Origin: Cristatella mucedo
Taxonomy: Eukaryota; Bryozoa; Phylactolaemata; Cristatellidae
Direction: 5' to 3'
DNA length: 64,000 nt
Assembly (NCBI GenBank): GCA_009760855.2
Contig: WPIO01000057.1
Coordinates: forward strand, 2,687,501-2,751,500
Below are positions 22,166-32,274 of this stretch, in pieces. The notes below the pieces were generated by a model. The model saw nothing but the letters and a program-made list of their open reading frames with translations. It did no database searches and was not told the origin of the DNA. Numbering within the stretch: the stretch's first letter is position 1; every line of letters begins with the position of its first letter. The translations under genes and the position numbers were made by a program.

Positions 22166-22959
22166 ATAATAATGTTGGCCAAATAGTTTAGTGTTAAATA
22201 AGTTGGAGACAATATGAATCTAGTATATTCTGTTTCCGGAAATAGAATAAGTGTTGCTGCATTTTCAGTTCATACTGCATATAAAATGGACAAAAACGAT
22301 ACGGTTGTGTTGCAAAAGTCTGAAACAAGTCAACTGCTATTTCGAAAACATCAGGATTTGTTTATTTATAGAAGAAAACATAACTCTTACTAAAAATTAG
22401 AATTTTTACGTAAATGTATGATTTACACCTACAAGAACACAAGTTATTCAACGAGATTAGGCATTACTCCAAACTGCCCCATGTAAAATATTTCTGTGAA
22501 CCTAGCGTCATTATCTATATAAAGTCGGTCAGGCTTTCCAAATTTGCCAAGCTGGTGGTATTAACACTGTCAGTACAGCTGCCAGTAAATATTTCAGCTA
22601 AGTTTCATAAAACATAGAATTGAGAGTAAGTATGTGGTCTAAAGCCTCAAGGAATACTGCTGGGCTCTCGTGATACGAAGCTATGTCCGACGTGGCAGTA
22701 TGGGCATTGTAAAAAGTTACAGGTTTAGGTTTCCTCCTGTTCTGTACCTCCTCGGTGCTCGTTACTCTTTCAGATACACTTTACGCTTATATGGACGACG
22801 GTTATGTAATTTTATGACGCATAATCACCTCCTATGTTCGTGATCGTACACGTGTTATTCAAAAATCCTGCGAAAAGCCTGCCTACACAAACGAGGGCAA
22901 CTAATATGAGTCAAAATCTCTTGCAAGTTTAGCCCGTGTCAACAATTCATCCGTTCCGG
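22166..22959. other. AT-rich unassigned sequence
   Basis: No gene, RNA or repeat was recognised. It does not match unit R, segment S or either CR1 family, so it may be the nearest thing to unique sequence in the window. Confidence 0.45.
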
Positions 22960-23225
22960 TCTAACTGCAAGTGCCACCGCTTTCACGAGCTCATTTTCAT
23001 GCATGCAGGGCTAAGCGCCGCTATGCCCAGCAACAGCTTCTCCTAGCAGCCAGCGGCAGCGGCAGCAGCTAGCGAAAGCATCGGTCGGCCACTTCGTTCG
23101 CGCCGTTTCGGCCACCTCTCGTGCACACCATTTCGGCCACTTTGCAAGCGAGCCAGCCGGGTAGGGAAATAGGGAGGAGGCGGCGAGCAAAGTACGGCCC
23201 CAGCCTCAGCACGGCCCAATGTATA
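22960..23225. promoter_or_regulatory. Short CpG-rich block (possible CpG island or LINE 5' UTR)
   Basis: A GC-rich, CpG-containing patch inside AT-rich DNA. It includes a run of GC(A/G)GC trinucleotides at about 23045-23070 and the motif TTTCGGCCAC twice (about 23105 and 23130). No coding frame starts beside it. Candidates are a promoter-like CpG island, the 5' end of a LINE, or an old transposon. Confidence 0.3.
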
Positions 23226-23364
23226 AAATTGATTGCAATGAACATCGCTTAGTCTTAGTCAAGAGGTAAGTTCATATGCATCCACGACTAGGCCTTGGGT
23301 TTAGGTCCTGCTTTGGACGAGCGATTATTTCTCTCATTGCAAGCATAATGATTAACTTTAATGC
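23226..23364. other. Unassigned sequence
   Basis: Nothing recognised between the CpG-rich block and the 3' tail of the CR1-B copy. Confidence 0.4.
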
Positions 23365-23777
23365 AATCCTGTCAATCTGAAATGTAATGTATCTCCGTCC
23401 CTAACTCCAAAAGGTCATAAAGACCATGTGGGTGTTAGGCAGGGCTGTTTTATGTAGCCCTCTTACAGCATAAGCAGCTTTCGGTAGGCATTTGGTAGCC
23501 AACAGACTTCGTCTTACGCAACAAAGAGAAAGTGGGAAGCATAGCAGAGTCAGGAGAGCAGTTGAGGTATTGAGGAGCATAGAAGTAGCAGTTCAGGACA
23601 GCTGAAAAGCATGTGCCATAGTCGGCAGTAGGAGAATAGTGTTCGTTGCCCAAGACTGTGGTAGCGAGTTCAGCAGTCTAGGACATGCAGAGCTAAAGCT
23701 TCTGTTGCCAACGGTCTTTGAGCAGAGAAATGGGACAGCTAATAATTTGTCCCACAGCACCTCAGGGCGCAAAGATG

Positions 23778-24254
23778 CTAAAACTGATGCAGCAGTTCAG
23801 CAAGGTACGAAGGAGCCAAGACGTGGCGGGCCTTGTGCGGCAGCCTGAGAATCTTGCTCTGTATGCCTTGTTCAACCGGCCACCAGCTTAGCTCCTTTAG
23901 CGAAGGTGATGCCCACTCAAACCATTGGGACTTGAAGACTAGCCCTGCAGCCATATTCAAAGTCCGCTGCAGTGGAATTATAGCTTTCTTTGGCAGCCCA
24001 GCCAAAAGGGAATTACACTAATCGAGCCGAGACAAAACTAAAGAGCTAGTTAAATCTTTTACAAGCCAATATGGGAGACAGCTCATAATCTTGGATAGGG
24101 ATCGGATGTGATGGCTAGCTGTACAGGCAGACTTCTGAATAAAGCTTTTCAAATTATGGCAGCTGTCGAAAACGACACGTAAATTTCGAGCACGTGGTGA
24201 TGGTCGAGCAAAAGCATAAACTATTAGAAGAGATAGCCTTTTTAATCCAGCCAC
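23778..24254 (-). pseudogene. CR1-B C-terminal region in two frames
   Basis: Two consecutive minus-strand frames (24254-24018 and 24005-23778) give the C-terminal part: SRLDY-like text at the junction, then AGLPKKAIIPLQRTLNMAAG and WWPVEQGIQSKILRL, then HVLAPSYLAELLHQF. This corresponds to 'LTGLP...LQ.VQNSAARLV...WLPV..RI.FK' in CR1-A. A frameshift and stop near 24010 separate the frames. Confidence 0.72.
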
Positions 24255-24281
24255 ACACTTGCTGTGGCCTATGAGCAGCAG

Positions 24282-24641
24282 TTAGGTTTTATTGTCATTT
24301 GATTTCATGAAGTTTTCCGACATCCAGGATCGAATATCGGTAAGGCAAGCATTCAGTTTCTCAGTAGCCGCAGCAGATTCTGGCCGTTTGAATGACAAAT
24401 ATAACTGAGTTTCGTCATCGTAGAAGTGATATTCTATCCAATGGGCCTTTGTCACTTTACCCAGAGGTCGTGTATGAATGGAGAACAGTAAGGGACCGAG
24501 TACAGACCCCTGACAAGCTCTACAGGTGACCATTCTCGTGTGCGAAACCTGACCCCCACACGACACGGATTGAACATGATAAGAAAAGTTTGACTTAAAC
24601 CTTGCCAGTGCTTCGTCCGCCAGACCGATCGTTGCTCTCAA
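24282..24641 (-). pseudogene. CR1-B reverse transcriptase palm fragment
   Basis: 119 codons with CQGSVLGPLLFSIHTRPLG (motif B, here C instead of PQ) and YHFYDDETQLYLSF. The usual YADD is altered to YDDE, with an Asp-Asp pair still present. The frame begins at an ATG created in decayed sequence and ends at the stop after NDNKT. The catalytic context is degenerate, so it is a relic. Confidence 0.78.
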
Positions 24642-25135
24642 TCATTCAAGAGGAACTTCGTGATCAATTGGGTCGCAGGCAGCAGACAGATATAGCAAAG
24701 CTAGAGCAATGACATTCCGGTCGGCCTTGCCACGTACAATGTAATTGTTCACACGGAGGAGAGTAGTTTCAGCTGAGTGCTGCCTCTTGAACCCTAATTG
24801 AAAATTTTCTGACATTCCATTATTTTTAATATGTTCAACAAGCTTCTTAGCAACACTTTTTTCAAAAATCTTTGATAAGAGAGGAAGAAGGCAAACTGGG
24901 CTCTAGTTTGCTAGGACCTCTGCGTGCAATCCAAGCTTTTTAAGAATGGGTCTAACGATTGCCGATTTGAAGGACTTGGGGACAACTCCTTAACCCAAAG
25001 AAGCATTGAAAATCTTGGTTATGTCAGGGCTAAGTTGGTCTGCCAGTGAAGACCATTGAGACGACGGTATAGAGTCTCCAGAAGACGAGTTCTTTTTGCT
25101 AGACCTTATTAAGGCAGCCACATTGCATGCTGAAA

Positions 25136-25500
25136 CCGGACGCTTTTTAAAAGAAGCCAGGAAATGTTACTTATATTTACGTGAAGCTGCAAACAGCTAC
25201 AGCGAAAGGCGAATTACGGCGGGATGGTGATCTCGGGAAGGCGGTTTGTTTTCACAATCTAGGATACGGGGTCGTGGGATCAAATCCTGAGGTGATTGAT
25301 TCATCATCATTGCTAAAAAGCTATGGTGCTAGCCGTAAAAGCTCTTCTGTCACTATTAAAAAAAGCAGTAAATATAGCTGGTACTTTTTATTAGCTTTTT
25401 TACGTCGTGCATACATTAACTATAAAGATGTAAGCCAAACTTACACGAGAGGAGACGTGATTGAAGTTAACCTTGCAGTTAATTTGGTTTGGTGACGAAA
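25136..25500 (+). mobile_element. tRNA-like sequence, candidate SINE head
   Basis: At about 25220-25295 there is an A-box-like TGGTGATCTCGGGAAGG, and 25278-25286 reads GATCAAATC, a full match to the B-box core GWTCRANNC. Its context (gtcgtgggatcaaatcctgagg) closely parallels the T-arm of the better SINE at 42614-42769 (gtcgtgggctcgagccctgagg). The D- and anticodon-arm pairing is poor, so it is not a functional tRNA. A 104-codon plus-strand frame covers the same place (25181-25495), but it has no recognisable domain and I treat it as chance. Confidence 0.45.
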
Positions 25501-26212
25501 ACATGCACTTCTCATTCTGCCTACAGGGGGTGCTTTCCTCGTCGTACACAATCGCCTGTGATTTGCAAAACCTCAAGTCCTAGGACGTAAATGCTGTCCG
25601 TGCAAGAACATCTGCTTTGCCTATACAGCTCGATCCCTCTTCCGACTTGGAATGAATCAAGCGTGGATTGCTAAGCAGGTCAGATTTAAGCCAGACAAAT
25701 GAAAAAGAAAACTAATTTCGGAACTACTGAGGAAACACCACTTTCCGAAAACCACAATTTTGAGTAACGAGCTAACGGCTGATTCTTATTCGTGGTCATG
25801 TAATCACTGGACCAAAAGCATCTCCAACAGACGATTGGCACGCTTTGTCTCCAAGTACAACACCAGCACCTACAGAGGCTTGTGCTACGTTTGGGGTAGT
25901 CTACAATGATCTGTTGTAATGTTCATATTCAACCACACTGCATTCTTATGGTTAACTGATTTTTGCAAAGCTGATCTCAGCAATAGTACAATAAACCTTA
26001 ACTGCTAAGGAGTCGCTGCTTTTAAAGACTGGAGTGAGTCGATATGAGTGGCTGCACAGCTAACCTTTCCTTTCTTTAAAAACACTGCAGCTACTAATAA
26101 TTAAGTGATTTTCGACCAAATAATAGGGGTGGTTTACTAAAAATCACAAGGCATGTAGTAAATGAAAACATTATGCGTGCCTAATAGGTAGACATTTTTT
26201 TACTTTTACTAC
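25501..26212. other. Unassigned sequence, no gene seen
   Basis: Does not match unit R, segment S or the CR1 families. No frame or RNA structure could be supported. Confidence 0.45.
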
Positions 26213-26612
26213 TTCGTACAAACCTTAAATCCTTTGGAGACCGTGCATTTAGCTCGTATGCTCCCACAGCCTGGAACTCCCTCCCGACCTGCATCAGAAC
26301 ATCCCCTGACCTGACCACATTTAAAAGAAACTTAAAAACATACCTATTTAGGACAGCATTTAGTGGGTCTTTGTGATTCGTCCTCGATGTGCTTATGCGT
26401 GCTGACACTGTTCATGCTGCCACTAACCACATTTGCATGCTGACCCAGTGCATGTAACCCCTAACCATGTTATTCATTTTGTTTGTTTTTCAAGCATGAT
26501 TTTACTTACTATTCTATTGCGTATCACTTTGCAGCAAATGTAAAGCGCCTAGAAAGAGATTGAGTTCTCTGAGGGCGCTTTATCAAGTGCAATATTATTA
26601 TTATTATTACTT
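26213..26612 (+). mobile_element. CR1-A 3' end copy, 5'-truncated, sense, young
   Basis: Nearly identical to the nested copy at 55699-56099, and starts at almost the same place (cgtacaaaccttaaatcc). It includes the coding end (AFSSYAPTAWNSLP-type), the UTR and the tail hairpin at about 26548-26583, then (ATT)n to about 26611. The high similarity implies recent mobility of this subfamily. Confidence 0.85.
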
Positions 26613-27144
26613 TAATATGGGGCACAAGTAATCGGAAGCTTTGTAAACAGCTAGATTGGCCTATTGTGCCAGGTAGAAAATATATTTAGCAAAACGTAGG
26701 CTTTTTTATCCGAGTGGATCCATGTATACGTAAAACAAACGACGTTGTTTCTCACAGAGACAACCTGGCAGATCACAATGGAATTCAGAGCTTTCTTTGT
26801 GAGTTAGAAAATTGCTATTCAGCATCTTAATATAGAGGTATGTACTTTGCTAGCGATTGGGTTTTGGAATCAGTGGTGCAGCATACCTTTTAAATAAACA
26901 CGATCCTAAAATAAAATAGACTATGTGTAAGAGTGAGCATACGATCAAATATTCAAAGGCAGTTTGCATTAGTTCTTTTTAGACCGGCGTAGGGGGACAT
27001 GGCTTGAGAGATATTTGAGCGAGTCGTTGTAATAGGCATGTCTTTACTACAAGGTATTATCTCAAGTCCTATTGAAAAACTCAAACAATCAAATATATAC
27101 GTTAATAATTTAATTTGGAACGTCTTGCAACCGTTGGCTGCTTA
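26613..27144. other. Unassigned sequence, no gene seen
   Basis: No frame, RNA or known repeat was recognised in this 0.5-kb gap between CR1-A copies. Confidence 0.45.
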
Positions 27145-28880
27145 CAGATTCAAATCCTAACCTGCTCCTGCATTGCATTGATCTCCTGCTGCCATGCATA
27201 ACGAACATCATTAATATACGTCAATAACCTTAGGTCATATCCCAGCAACTGTCGAAAAAGCTGTAGTTATGCCACTTCTCAAGCAAGCGACACTAGACAA
27301 AGAGAACTTAACCAGCTTCCTACCAGTCTCCCTTCTACCATTCCTATCAAAGACATTGGAACGGGTCGTAGCAGACCAGCTGAACTCATATATTAAAACT
27401 TCAAACGTTGCTAGTAAGTTCCAGTCTGGAATTTAGAGGTAATCACTCCACAGAGACCACATTGCTTAGGGTGTAAAACGACCTACTTAAGAATGCGGAC
27501 ATGAGTAGAGTGTCTGTGCTCGTTTTGTTTGGTCTTTCGGCAGCCTGTGATACTATCGATCAGAAAGTTTTTCTAGAGCGCCTCTCATCTCGCCTAGGCA
27601 TCACTGGCTCCGCACTGCAATGGTTCACATCATATCTCACTGGAAGATTCCCCAGTATTGACATGAAGTGACACAGATCATCCGAGGTACATCTGAAATA
27701 TGCTGGACCTCACGGCTCCGTGCTTGGTCCGGTTCTTTTCATGGTTCAACTCTCCCTGTTGCTGATGTGATTGCCAAGCACAATTTAAGCTTCCACTTCT
27801 ATGCGGATTACACTCAGTTGTACCTTTGCTTAGATCTCTCCTAGCCTTCAAGCATGTCAAATTTGCTCAACTTACTTTCTGCATGTATCGATGTCATCCA
27901 CACATGGATGGCAGCAAACATCTAAAACTAAACGATGATGAAATCACCTTTACCACTATGGGCAAAACCAGTGTGGTTGAGATATAGGAAAGGCTCTAAA
28001 TTGGCTCTGCCTGCCTATTGCCTGTACCATCACCTCAAAATATAGGTGCCACGTTCCAAAGTGACCTCTTTTTAGACGATCACATGAGTTTCACAATTAA
28101 GTCCGCCTATATTCAGCTACATAGCATTGCTGAAATTCGGGCTTCCTTAGATGACCCTACCACATCTAAGTTGGTCCACGAATTTGTGACATCCCGTCTT
28201 GACTTGTGTAACTCACTGCTTGCTGGCCTACTGGCTTGTGCAATCAAGCGATTGCAGCAGGTGAAAAACTCCTTAGCTTGTCAGACGAGAGCTTCAAAGT
28301 AACCAAATCACACCATTTCTTGCCGAACTATACTGTCTACCAGTCAAGCGATGAATCGAATTCAAGGTTTTGTCGCCCACTTTTAGGTCACTTTTTTGGG
28401 ATCTAGCCTGATTCATAGATCTACTGCTCCACCAGGCCTGGCATCGTACTACCCGCTTTCAGAATGTAAGAGTTTATCAATAACTCGCACAAACCTCAAA
28501 TCATGTGAAGACAGTGCATTTAGTTCATTCGCTGCCAATGCCTGGAAGTCACTATAGACTAGCATCAGAACATGCACATGACTTGACCACATTACAAAGG
28601 ATCTTAAGAACACCTATTGATGACGTAATTTAGTTTTTCCCTGTAATTCATCCTGTATGTGCTTATGCATGGTGACACAGTACATGCTTCCGCTAACCAA
28701 ATTTGCATGCTCACTCTGCGTTTTTCACACCTAGCCTTGCTAATCGAGTTGTTTATCAAGCAAGATATTACTCACCATTCAATCGTGTTTCTATTTAAGC
28801 TGTTCACTAGCAATCGCGTTCTCAAATTGATATCAAAATCATAGAAGACATCGAGTCCTTTGGACCCTGTTCAGAATGTT
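27145..28880 (+). mobile_element. CR1-A RT-to-tail copy, sense, decayed
   Basis: Follows the RT from the 'VRPLLKQATLDKENL' equivalent (about 27265) and the YADDTQLY equivalent (about 27800-27830, where the third codon reads Tyr) to the C-terminal region at 28170-28640. It then covers the 3' UTR and a tail remnant near 28845-28870 (agaagacatcgagtcc). Several stops and frameshifts are present. Confidence 0.8.
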
Positions 28881-28884
28881 CTAC

Positions 28885-29470
28885 TCCTACGTTGCATTCA
28901 TCTACTGCTACCATGTATAAATAACATAATTAATATGTCATTAGCCTCAGGCCATGTCCTAGCACCTTTCTAAAAAGCTGTAGTCAGGCCATATCTCAAG
29001 AAAGTTACACTAGATCATGGGAACTTAAGCGACAACCGCCAAGTCTCCCTTCTATTATTCCTATCGAAGACACTGGAAAGTGTCTTGACGGACCAGCTAA
29101 ACCCATACATTGAAACTTCCGACCTTGGTAGTAAGTTCCACTCTGACTTTAGAGCTAGCTCCCGACTTGCGACAGAACGTCTCCTGATTTGACCACATTT
29201 AAAAAGAGCTTATAAACGCACCTTTTTAGAGCACCCTTTACTGGGTCCCAGTGACTAGTTCTTCATATGTTATCGCATGCCAACACGGTGCATGCTGCTG
29301 CTAATCACACTTGCATGCTGACCATGTGCAAGTCACCCCTAACAATGTTATATATGGTGTTTATCGAGCATTACATTGCTCACCGTTCAATAGTCTTTCT
29401 CTTTGCAGCGAATGTAAAAAGCCTAGAAAGAGGTATAGTTCCCTAAGAGGCGCTTTAGCAAGGACGTTTG
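28885..29470 (+). mobile_element. CR1-A copy with internal deletion, sense
   Basis: 28885-29158 covers the RT start up to the 'SKF..GFRA' codons. The sequence then jumps at about 29159 to the 3' coding end (ctcccgacttgcgacagaacgtctcc) and continues to the tail at 29430-29470. Roughly 0.9 kb of RT is missing without other disorder at the junction. It lies in tandem behind 27145-28880. Confidence 0.75.
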
Positions 29471-29930
29471 TACCATTAATGTTACTATTTTTATCAACTT
29501 GTCATGCAACCATGGTTATCACTATCTGCCACCATAATATCACCCACGTTGAATATAGTAGCAGCCTTTCCAGTTTCCGTGCCAAATCGAAATGTTAATG
29601 ATGCAGCCGATCCTGAAATAGGTAGATATTGACTAGTTTAGGTGGCGATTTCGACAATCCATCCGTATTCTCATAGAGCCTAGAAACGTGACTGGTTCCG
29701 GCTGAGACCTTCTTATCAATTAAACTTTAAAATTCTAGGCTGCTGGCAGATATTAAAAATCCACTCCGAATGCACAGTGATGATGAAATACTAACGTCAC
29801 ATTTTAAAACAAAACAGTTTTTATTCAAAAAAAACCAGGTGGAGTTGAAAGAACCGGCTGCAGTAAGATTATACTATCGTCCAGCTCGGTGAAAATTTAG
29901 CCAATACCAATGATATTTAATAATATTATT
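29471..29930. repeat. Segment G, copy 1
   Basis: Matches 34550-34975 throughout (for example 'gatgcagccgatcctgaaat', 'gagcctagaaacgtga', 'gccggctgcag', 'cgtc(c/a)agctcggtgaaaa'). Both copies sit between a sense CR1-A tail on the left and an antisense CR1-A tail on the right, so the whole arrangement was duplicated. No frame is conserved. Confidence 0.75.
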
Positions 29931-30869
29931 ATTAGTGCAATTAATAAAGCACCCTCAGAGAACTCAATCTCTTTCTAAGCGCTTTACATTCGCTGCAAAG
30001 GGAAACTTGATTGATCGGTAAATGATATCACGCTCGGTAAACAATATAAAAACATGGTTAGCAGTGACATGCACAGGGTCAGCATGCATAACCACACGAA
30101 GGATGAATCACAATGACCCACTAAATGTTGTCCTCAATAGGTGTGTTTTTTATTCTTTTTAAATGTGTTAAGGTCAGGGTATGTTCTGATGCAGGTCGGG
30201 GGGAAGGTCTGGGCTTCGGGAGCATATAAACCTAATGCAGGGTCTCTTAAGCATTGAGTTTTGTACGAGGTAGTGGTAGACGTTTGGATTCCGAAAAGCG
30301 GGTGGTACTAAGCTTGGCCTGATTGGGGAGTATATCTGAGAGATAGGCTGGGGCCAAAGAATAAAGTGACCAAAAAGTGAGCGACAAAACCTTAAAGTTA
30401 ATCCATTGCTTGACTTGAAGCTAGTACTGGTTGGCAATCACTCGTGTAATGTGGCAACCGAGATACTAGCTACAGATAAGCCTACCTGCTGAGTTTAGCA
30501 CCAGCTGCAATCGCCTGATCGCACATGCTGGTAGGCCTGAAAGCAGTGGGTTGCAGAAGTCGAGACGAAATGTCACGAACGCATGGACCAAGTTGGACTT
30601 AGTATCCTTATGTAAACAGCCCAAAATTTAGCTTTGTTATGAAGCAGAAAATAGGCATATTTGACTGTGCAGCTGATATGAACGTCTAACGAGAGGTCGC
30701 ATAGGGATATGACACCTAGATTTTGAGCTGATTCAGCAGCAGATATGCTAGCAGAGCCAATTCTGAGCGTCACTCTTTCCGATTTGCAAATCACACTGGG
30801 TTTGCCCAAAAAATCAAGTTAGTCTTATCATCTCTTATATTTACATACATTTTTGCCATTGACGTGTGA
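29931..30869 (-). mobile_element. CR1-A 3' half, antisense
   Basis: Tail at 29945-29990 (aaagcaccctcagagaactcaatctctttctaagcgctt), 3' UTR to about 30130, then the C-terminal and RT thumb region to about 30869, where it is 5'-truncated. It is followed directly by a second antisense copy. Confidence 0.82.
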
Positions 30870-32204
30870 ATAATAACAATAATAATAACCCACTTTATAA
30901 AGCACCCTCAGAGATATCAATCTCTATATAATCGCTACACATTTACTGCAAAGGAACAAGCAATTAAATCGTGAGTATTCTTACGCTTAATAGACAAACA
31001 AAATAAATTTCATGGTTCGGGTTGACATGCACAGGGTGAGCATGAAAATGTGGTTACTGGCTGTGTACACAGTGTCAGTATGCATAAACACACGAAGGAC
31101 GAATCACAGGGAACCACTAAATATTGCTCAAAACAGGTGTTTTTAGAGTTCTTTTTAAATGTGGTAAGGTCAGGGGATGTTCCGAAGCGGCCTCAGAGGG
31201 AGTCTCAGGATATAGCCTCATACGAACTGAATGCAGAGTCTCCAAAGCATTTGAGGTATTACGAGGTATTTGCAGACCATTGTATTCTGAAAAGCGGGTG
31301 GTACGAAGCTTGGCCTGATGGGGGAGTATATCTGAGAGATAGGCAGGAGCCAAAGAATGGAGTGACATTCAAGTGAGCGACAAAACCTTAAAACTCATTC
31401 CGTTGCTTGAAAGGTAGCCATTGCAAATCAGTGAGAAGTGGTGTAATGTGGCAGCTGCGACGCTCCAAACAGACAAGCCAGGCTTCTGCGTTTTGCATGT
31501 GCTGCAATCGCCTGATCGCACATGCTGGTAGGCCAGTAAGCAGTGATTTGCAGAAGTCGAAACGGAATGTCACAAATGAAGGGACCAACTTGGACGTGGT
31601 AGCCATATCTTAACAAGTCTGACAGTTAGCGATGTTATGAAGTGGTAAATAGGCGGATTCGACTGTGGAGCTGATATGTTCGTCTGATGTGAGGTCGCTA
31701 TGGAACAGGACGCCTAGATTTCGAGCTGTATCAGCAGCAGATATGGTAGTAGAAATATTTTTTAGAGTCAGGCTTTCCCATTTGTGAATCACACTGGGTT
31801 TGCCCATAATTAGTAATTTAGTTGTATCATCGTTTATCTTTAGAAAAAATACTTCCATTCATGTGCAGAGACCAGCAATTCAAGCAGAGAGTAAGTTGAG
31901 AGAATTCGAGGTGCTCAAAGGTAAGAAGTGATTAAAGCTGAGATGCAAGTGACTGTCATCCGCATACAAGAAAAAGCCTAGTTTGGGCTTTGCAGTTACA
32001 TCTGCAACAGGAGAGTATGTACCGTAAAAAGAAACGGACCCTGCTTCGAGCCTGGAGGTACCACATACTTAAGAACTACCTCAGGTTATCTTTATCCATT
32101 AAAGTCGATACTCTGGAGTCTCCCACTGAGATATGACCTTAAACACTGCTGAGCACTGCCCGTGATAACGAGGCGAGATGATAGGTGCTCTAGAAGAACT
32201 TTGT
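30870..32204 (-). mobile_element. CR1-A RT-to-tail copy, antisense, in tandem with the previous
   Basis: Tail at 30871-30950, C-terminal region 31110-31610, thumb 31610-31860, and the palm with the YADD equivalent near 31950-31970. It ends inside RT at about 32204 (ctagaagaactttgtgg). Frames are broken (separate fragments at 31117-31368, 31388-31606 and 31610-31858). Confidence 0.8.
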
Positions 32205-32274
32205 GGTATATATGCTTAGACAGGGATCGAGTTCTTTGAAGGTGTTTAACAAATTAATTTTTGCTTTTCCTATG
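32205..32274 (+). mobile_element. CR1-A-like tail fragment, sense
   Basis: gcttagacagggatcgagttctttgaaggtgtttaac is a degenerate CR1-A tail beside the outer end of R3. A corresponding antisense tail sits at the outer end of R2 and R7 (15630-15660, 60775-60815), so it seems to mark the outer edge of the unit R arm. Confidence 0.5.

Larger units (their letters stand above)
23365..25135 (-). mobile_element. Longest CR1-B retrotransposon copy (RT to 3' end), frame-broken
   Basis: Minus strand: the RT start is near 24960 (VVPKSFKSAIVRPILKK), the palm at 24641-24282, the C-terminal blocks at 24254-24018 and 24005-23778 (ending VLAPSYLAELLHQF), then the 3' UTR to a taatgtaatgtatctcc tail at about 23372. 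It is a different family from CR1-A: protein similarity is limited to RT motifs and the tail is a TAATG-type repeat instead of ATT. Multiple stops show it is inactive. Confidence 0.8.
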
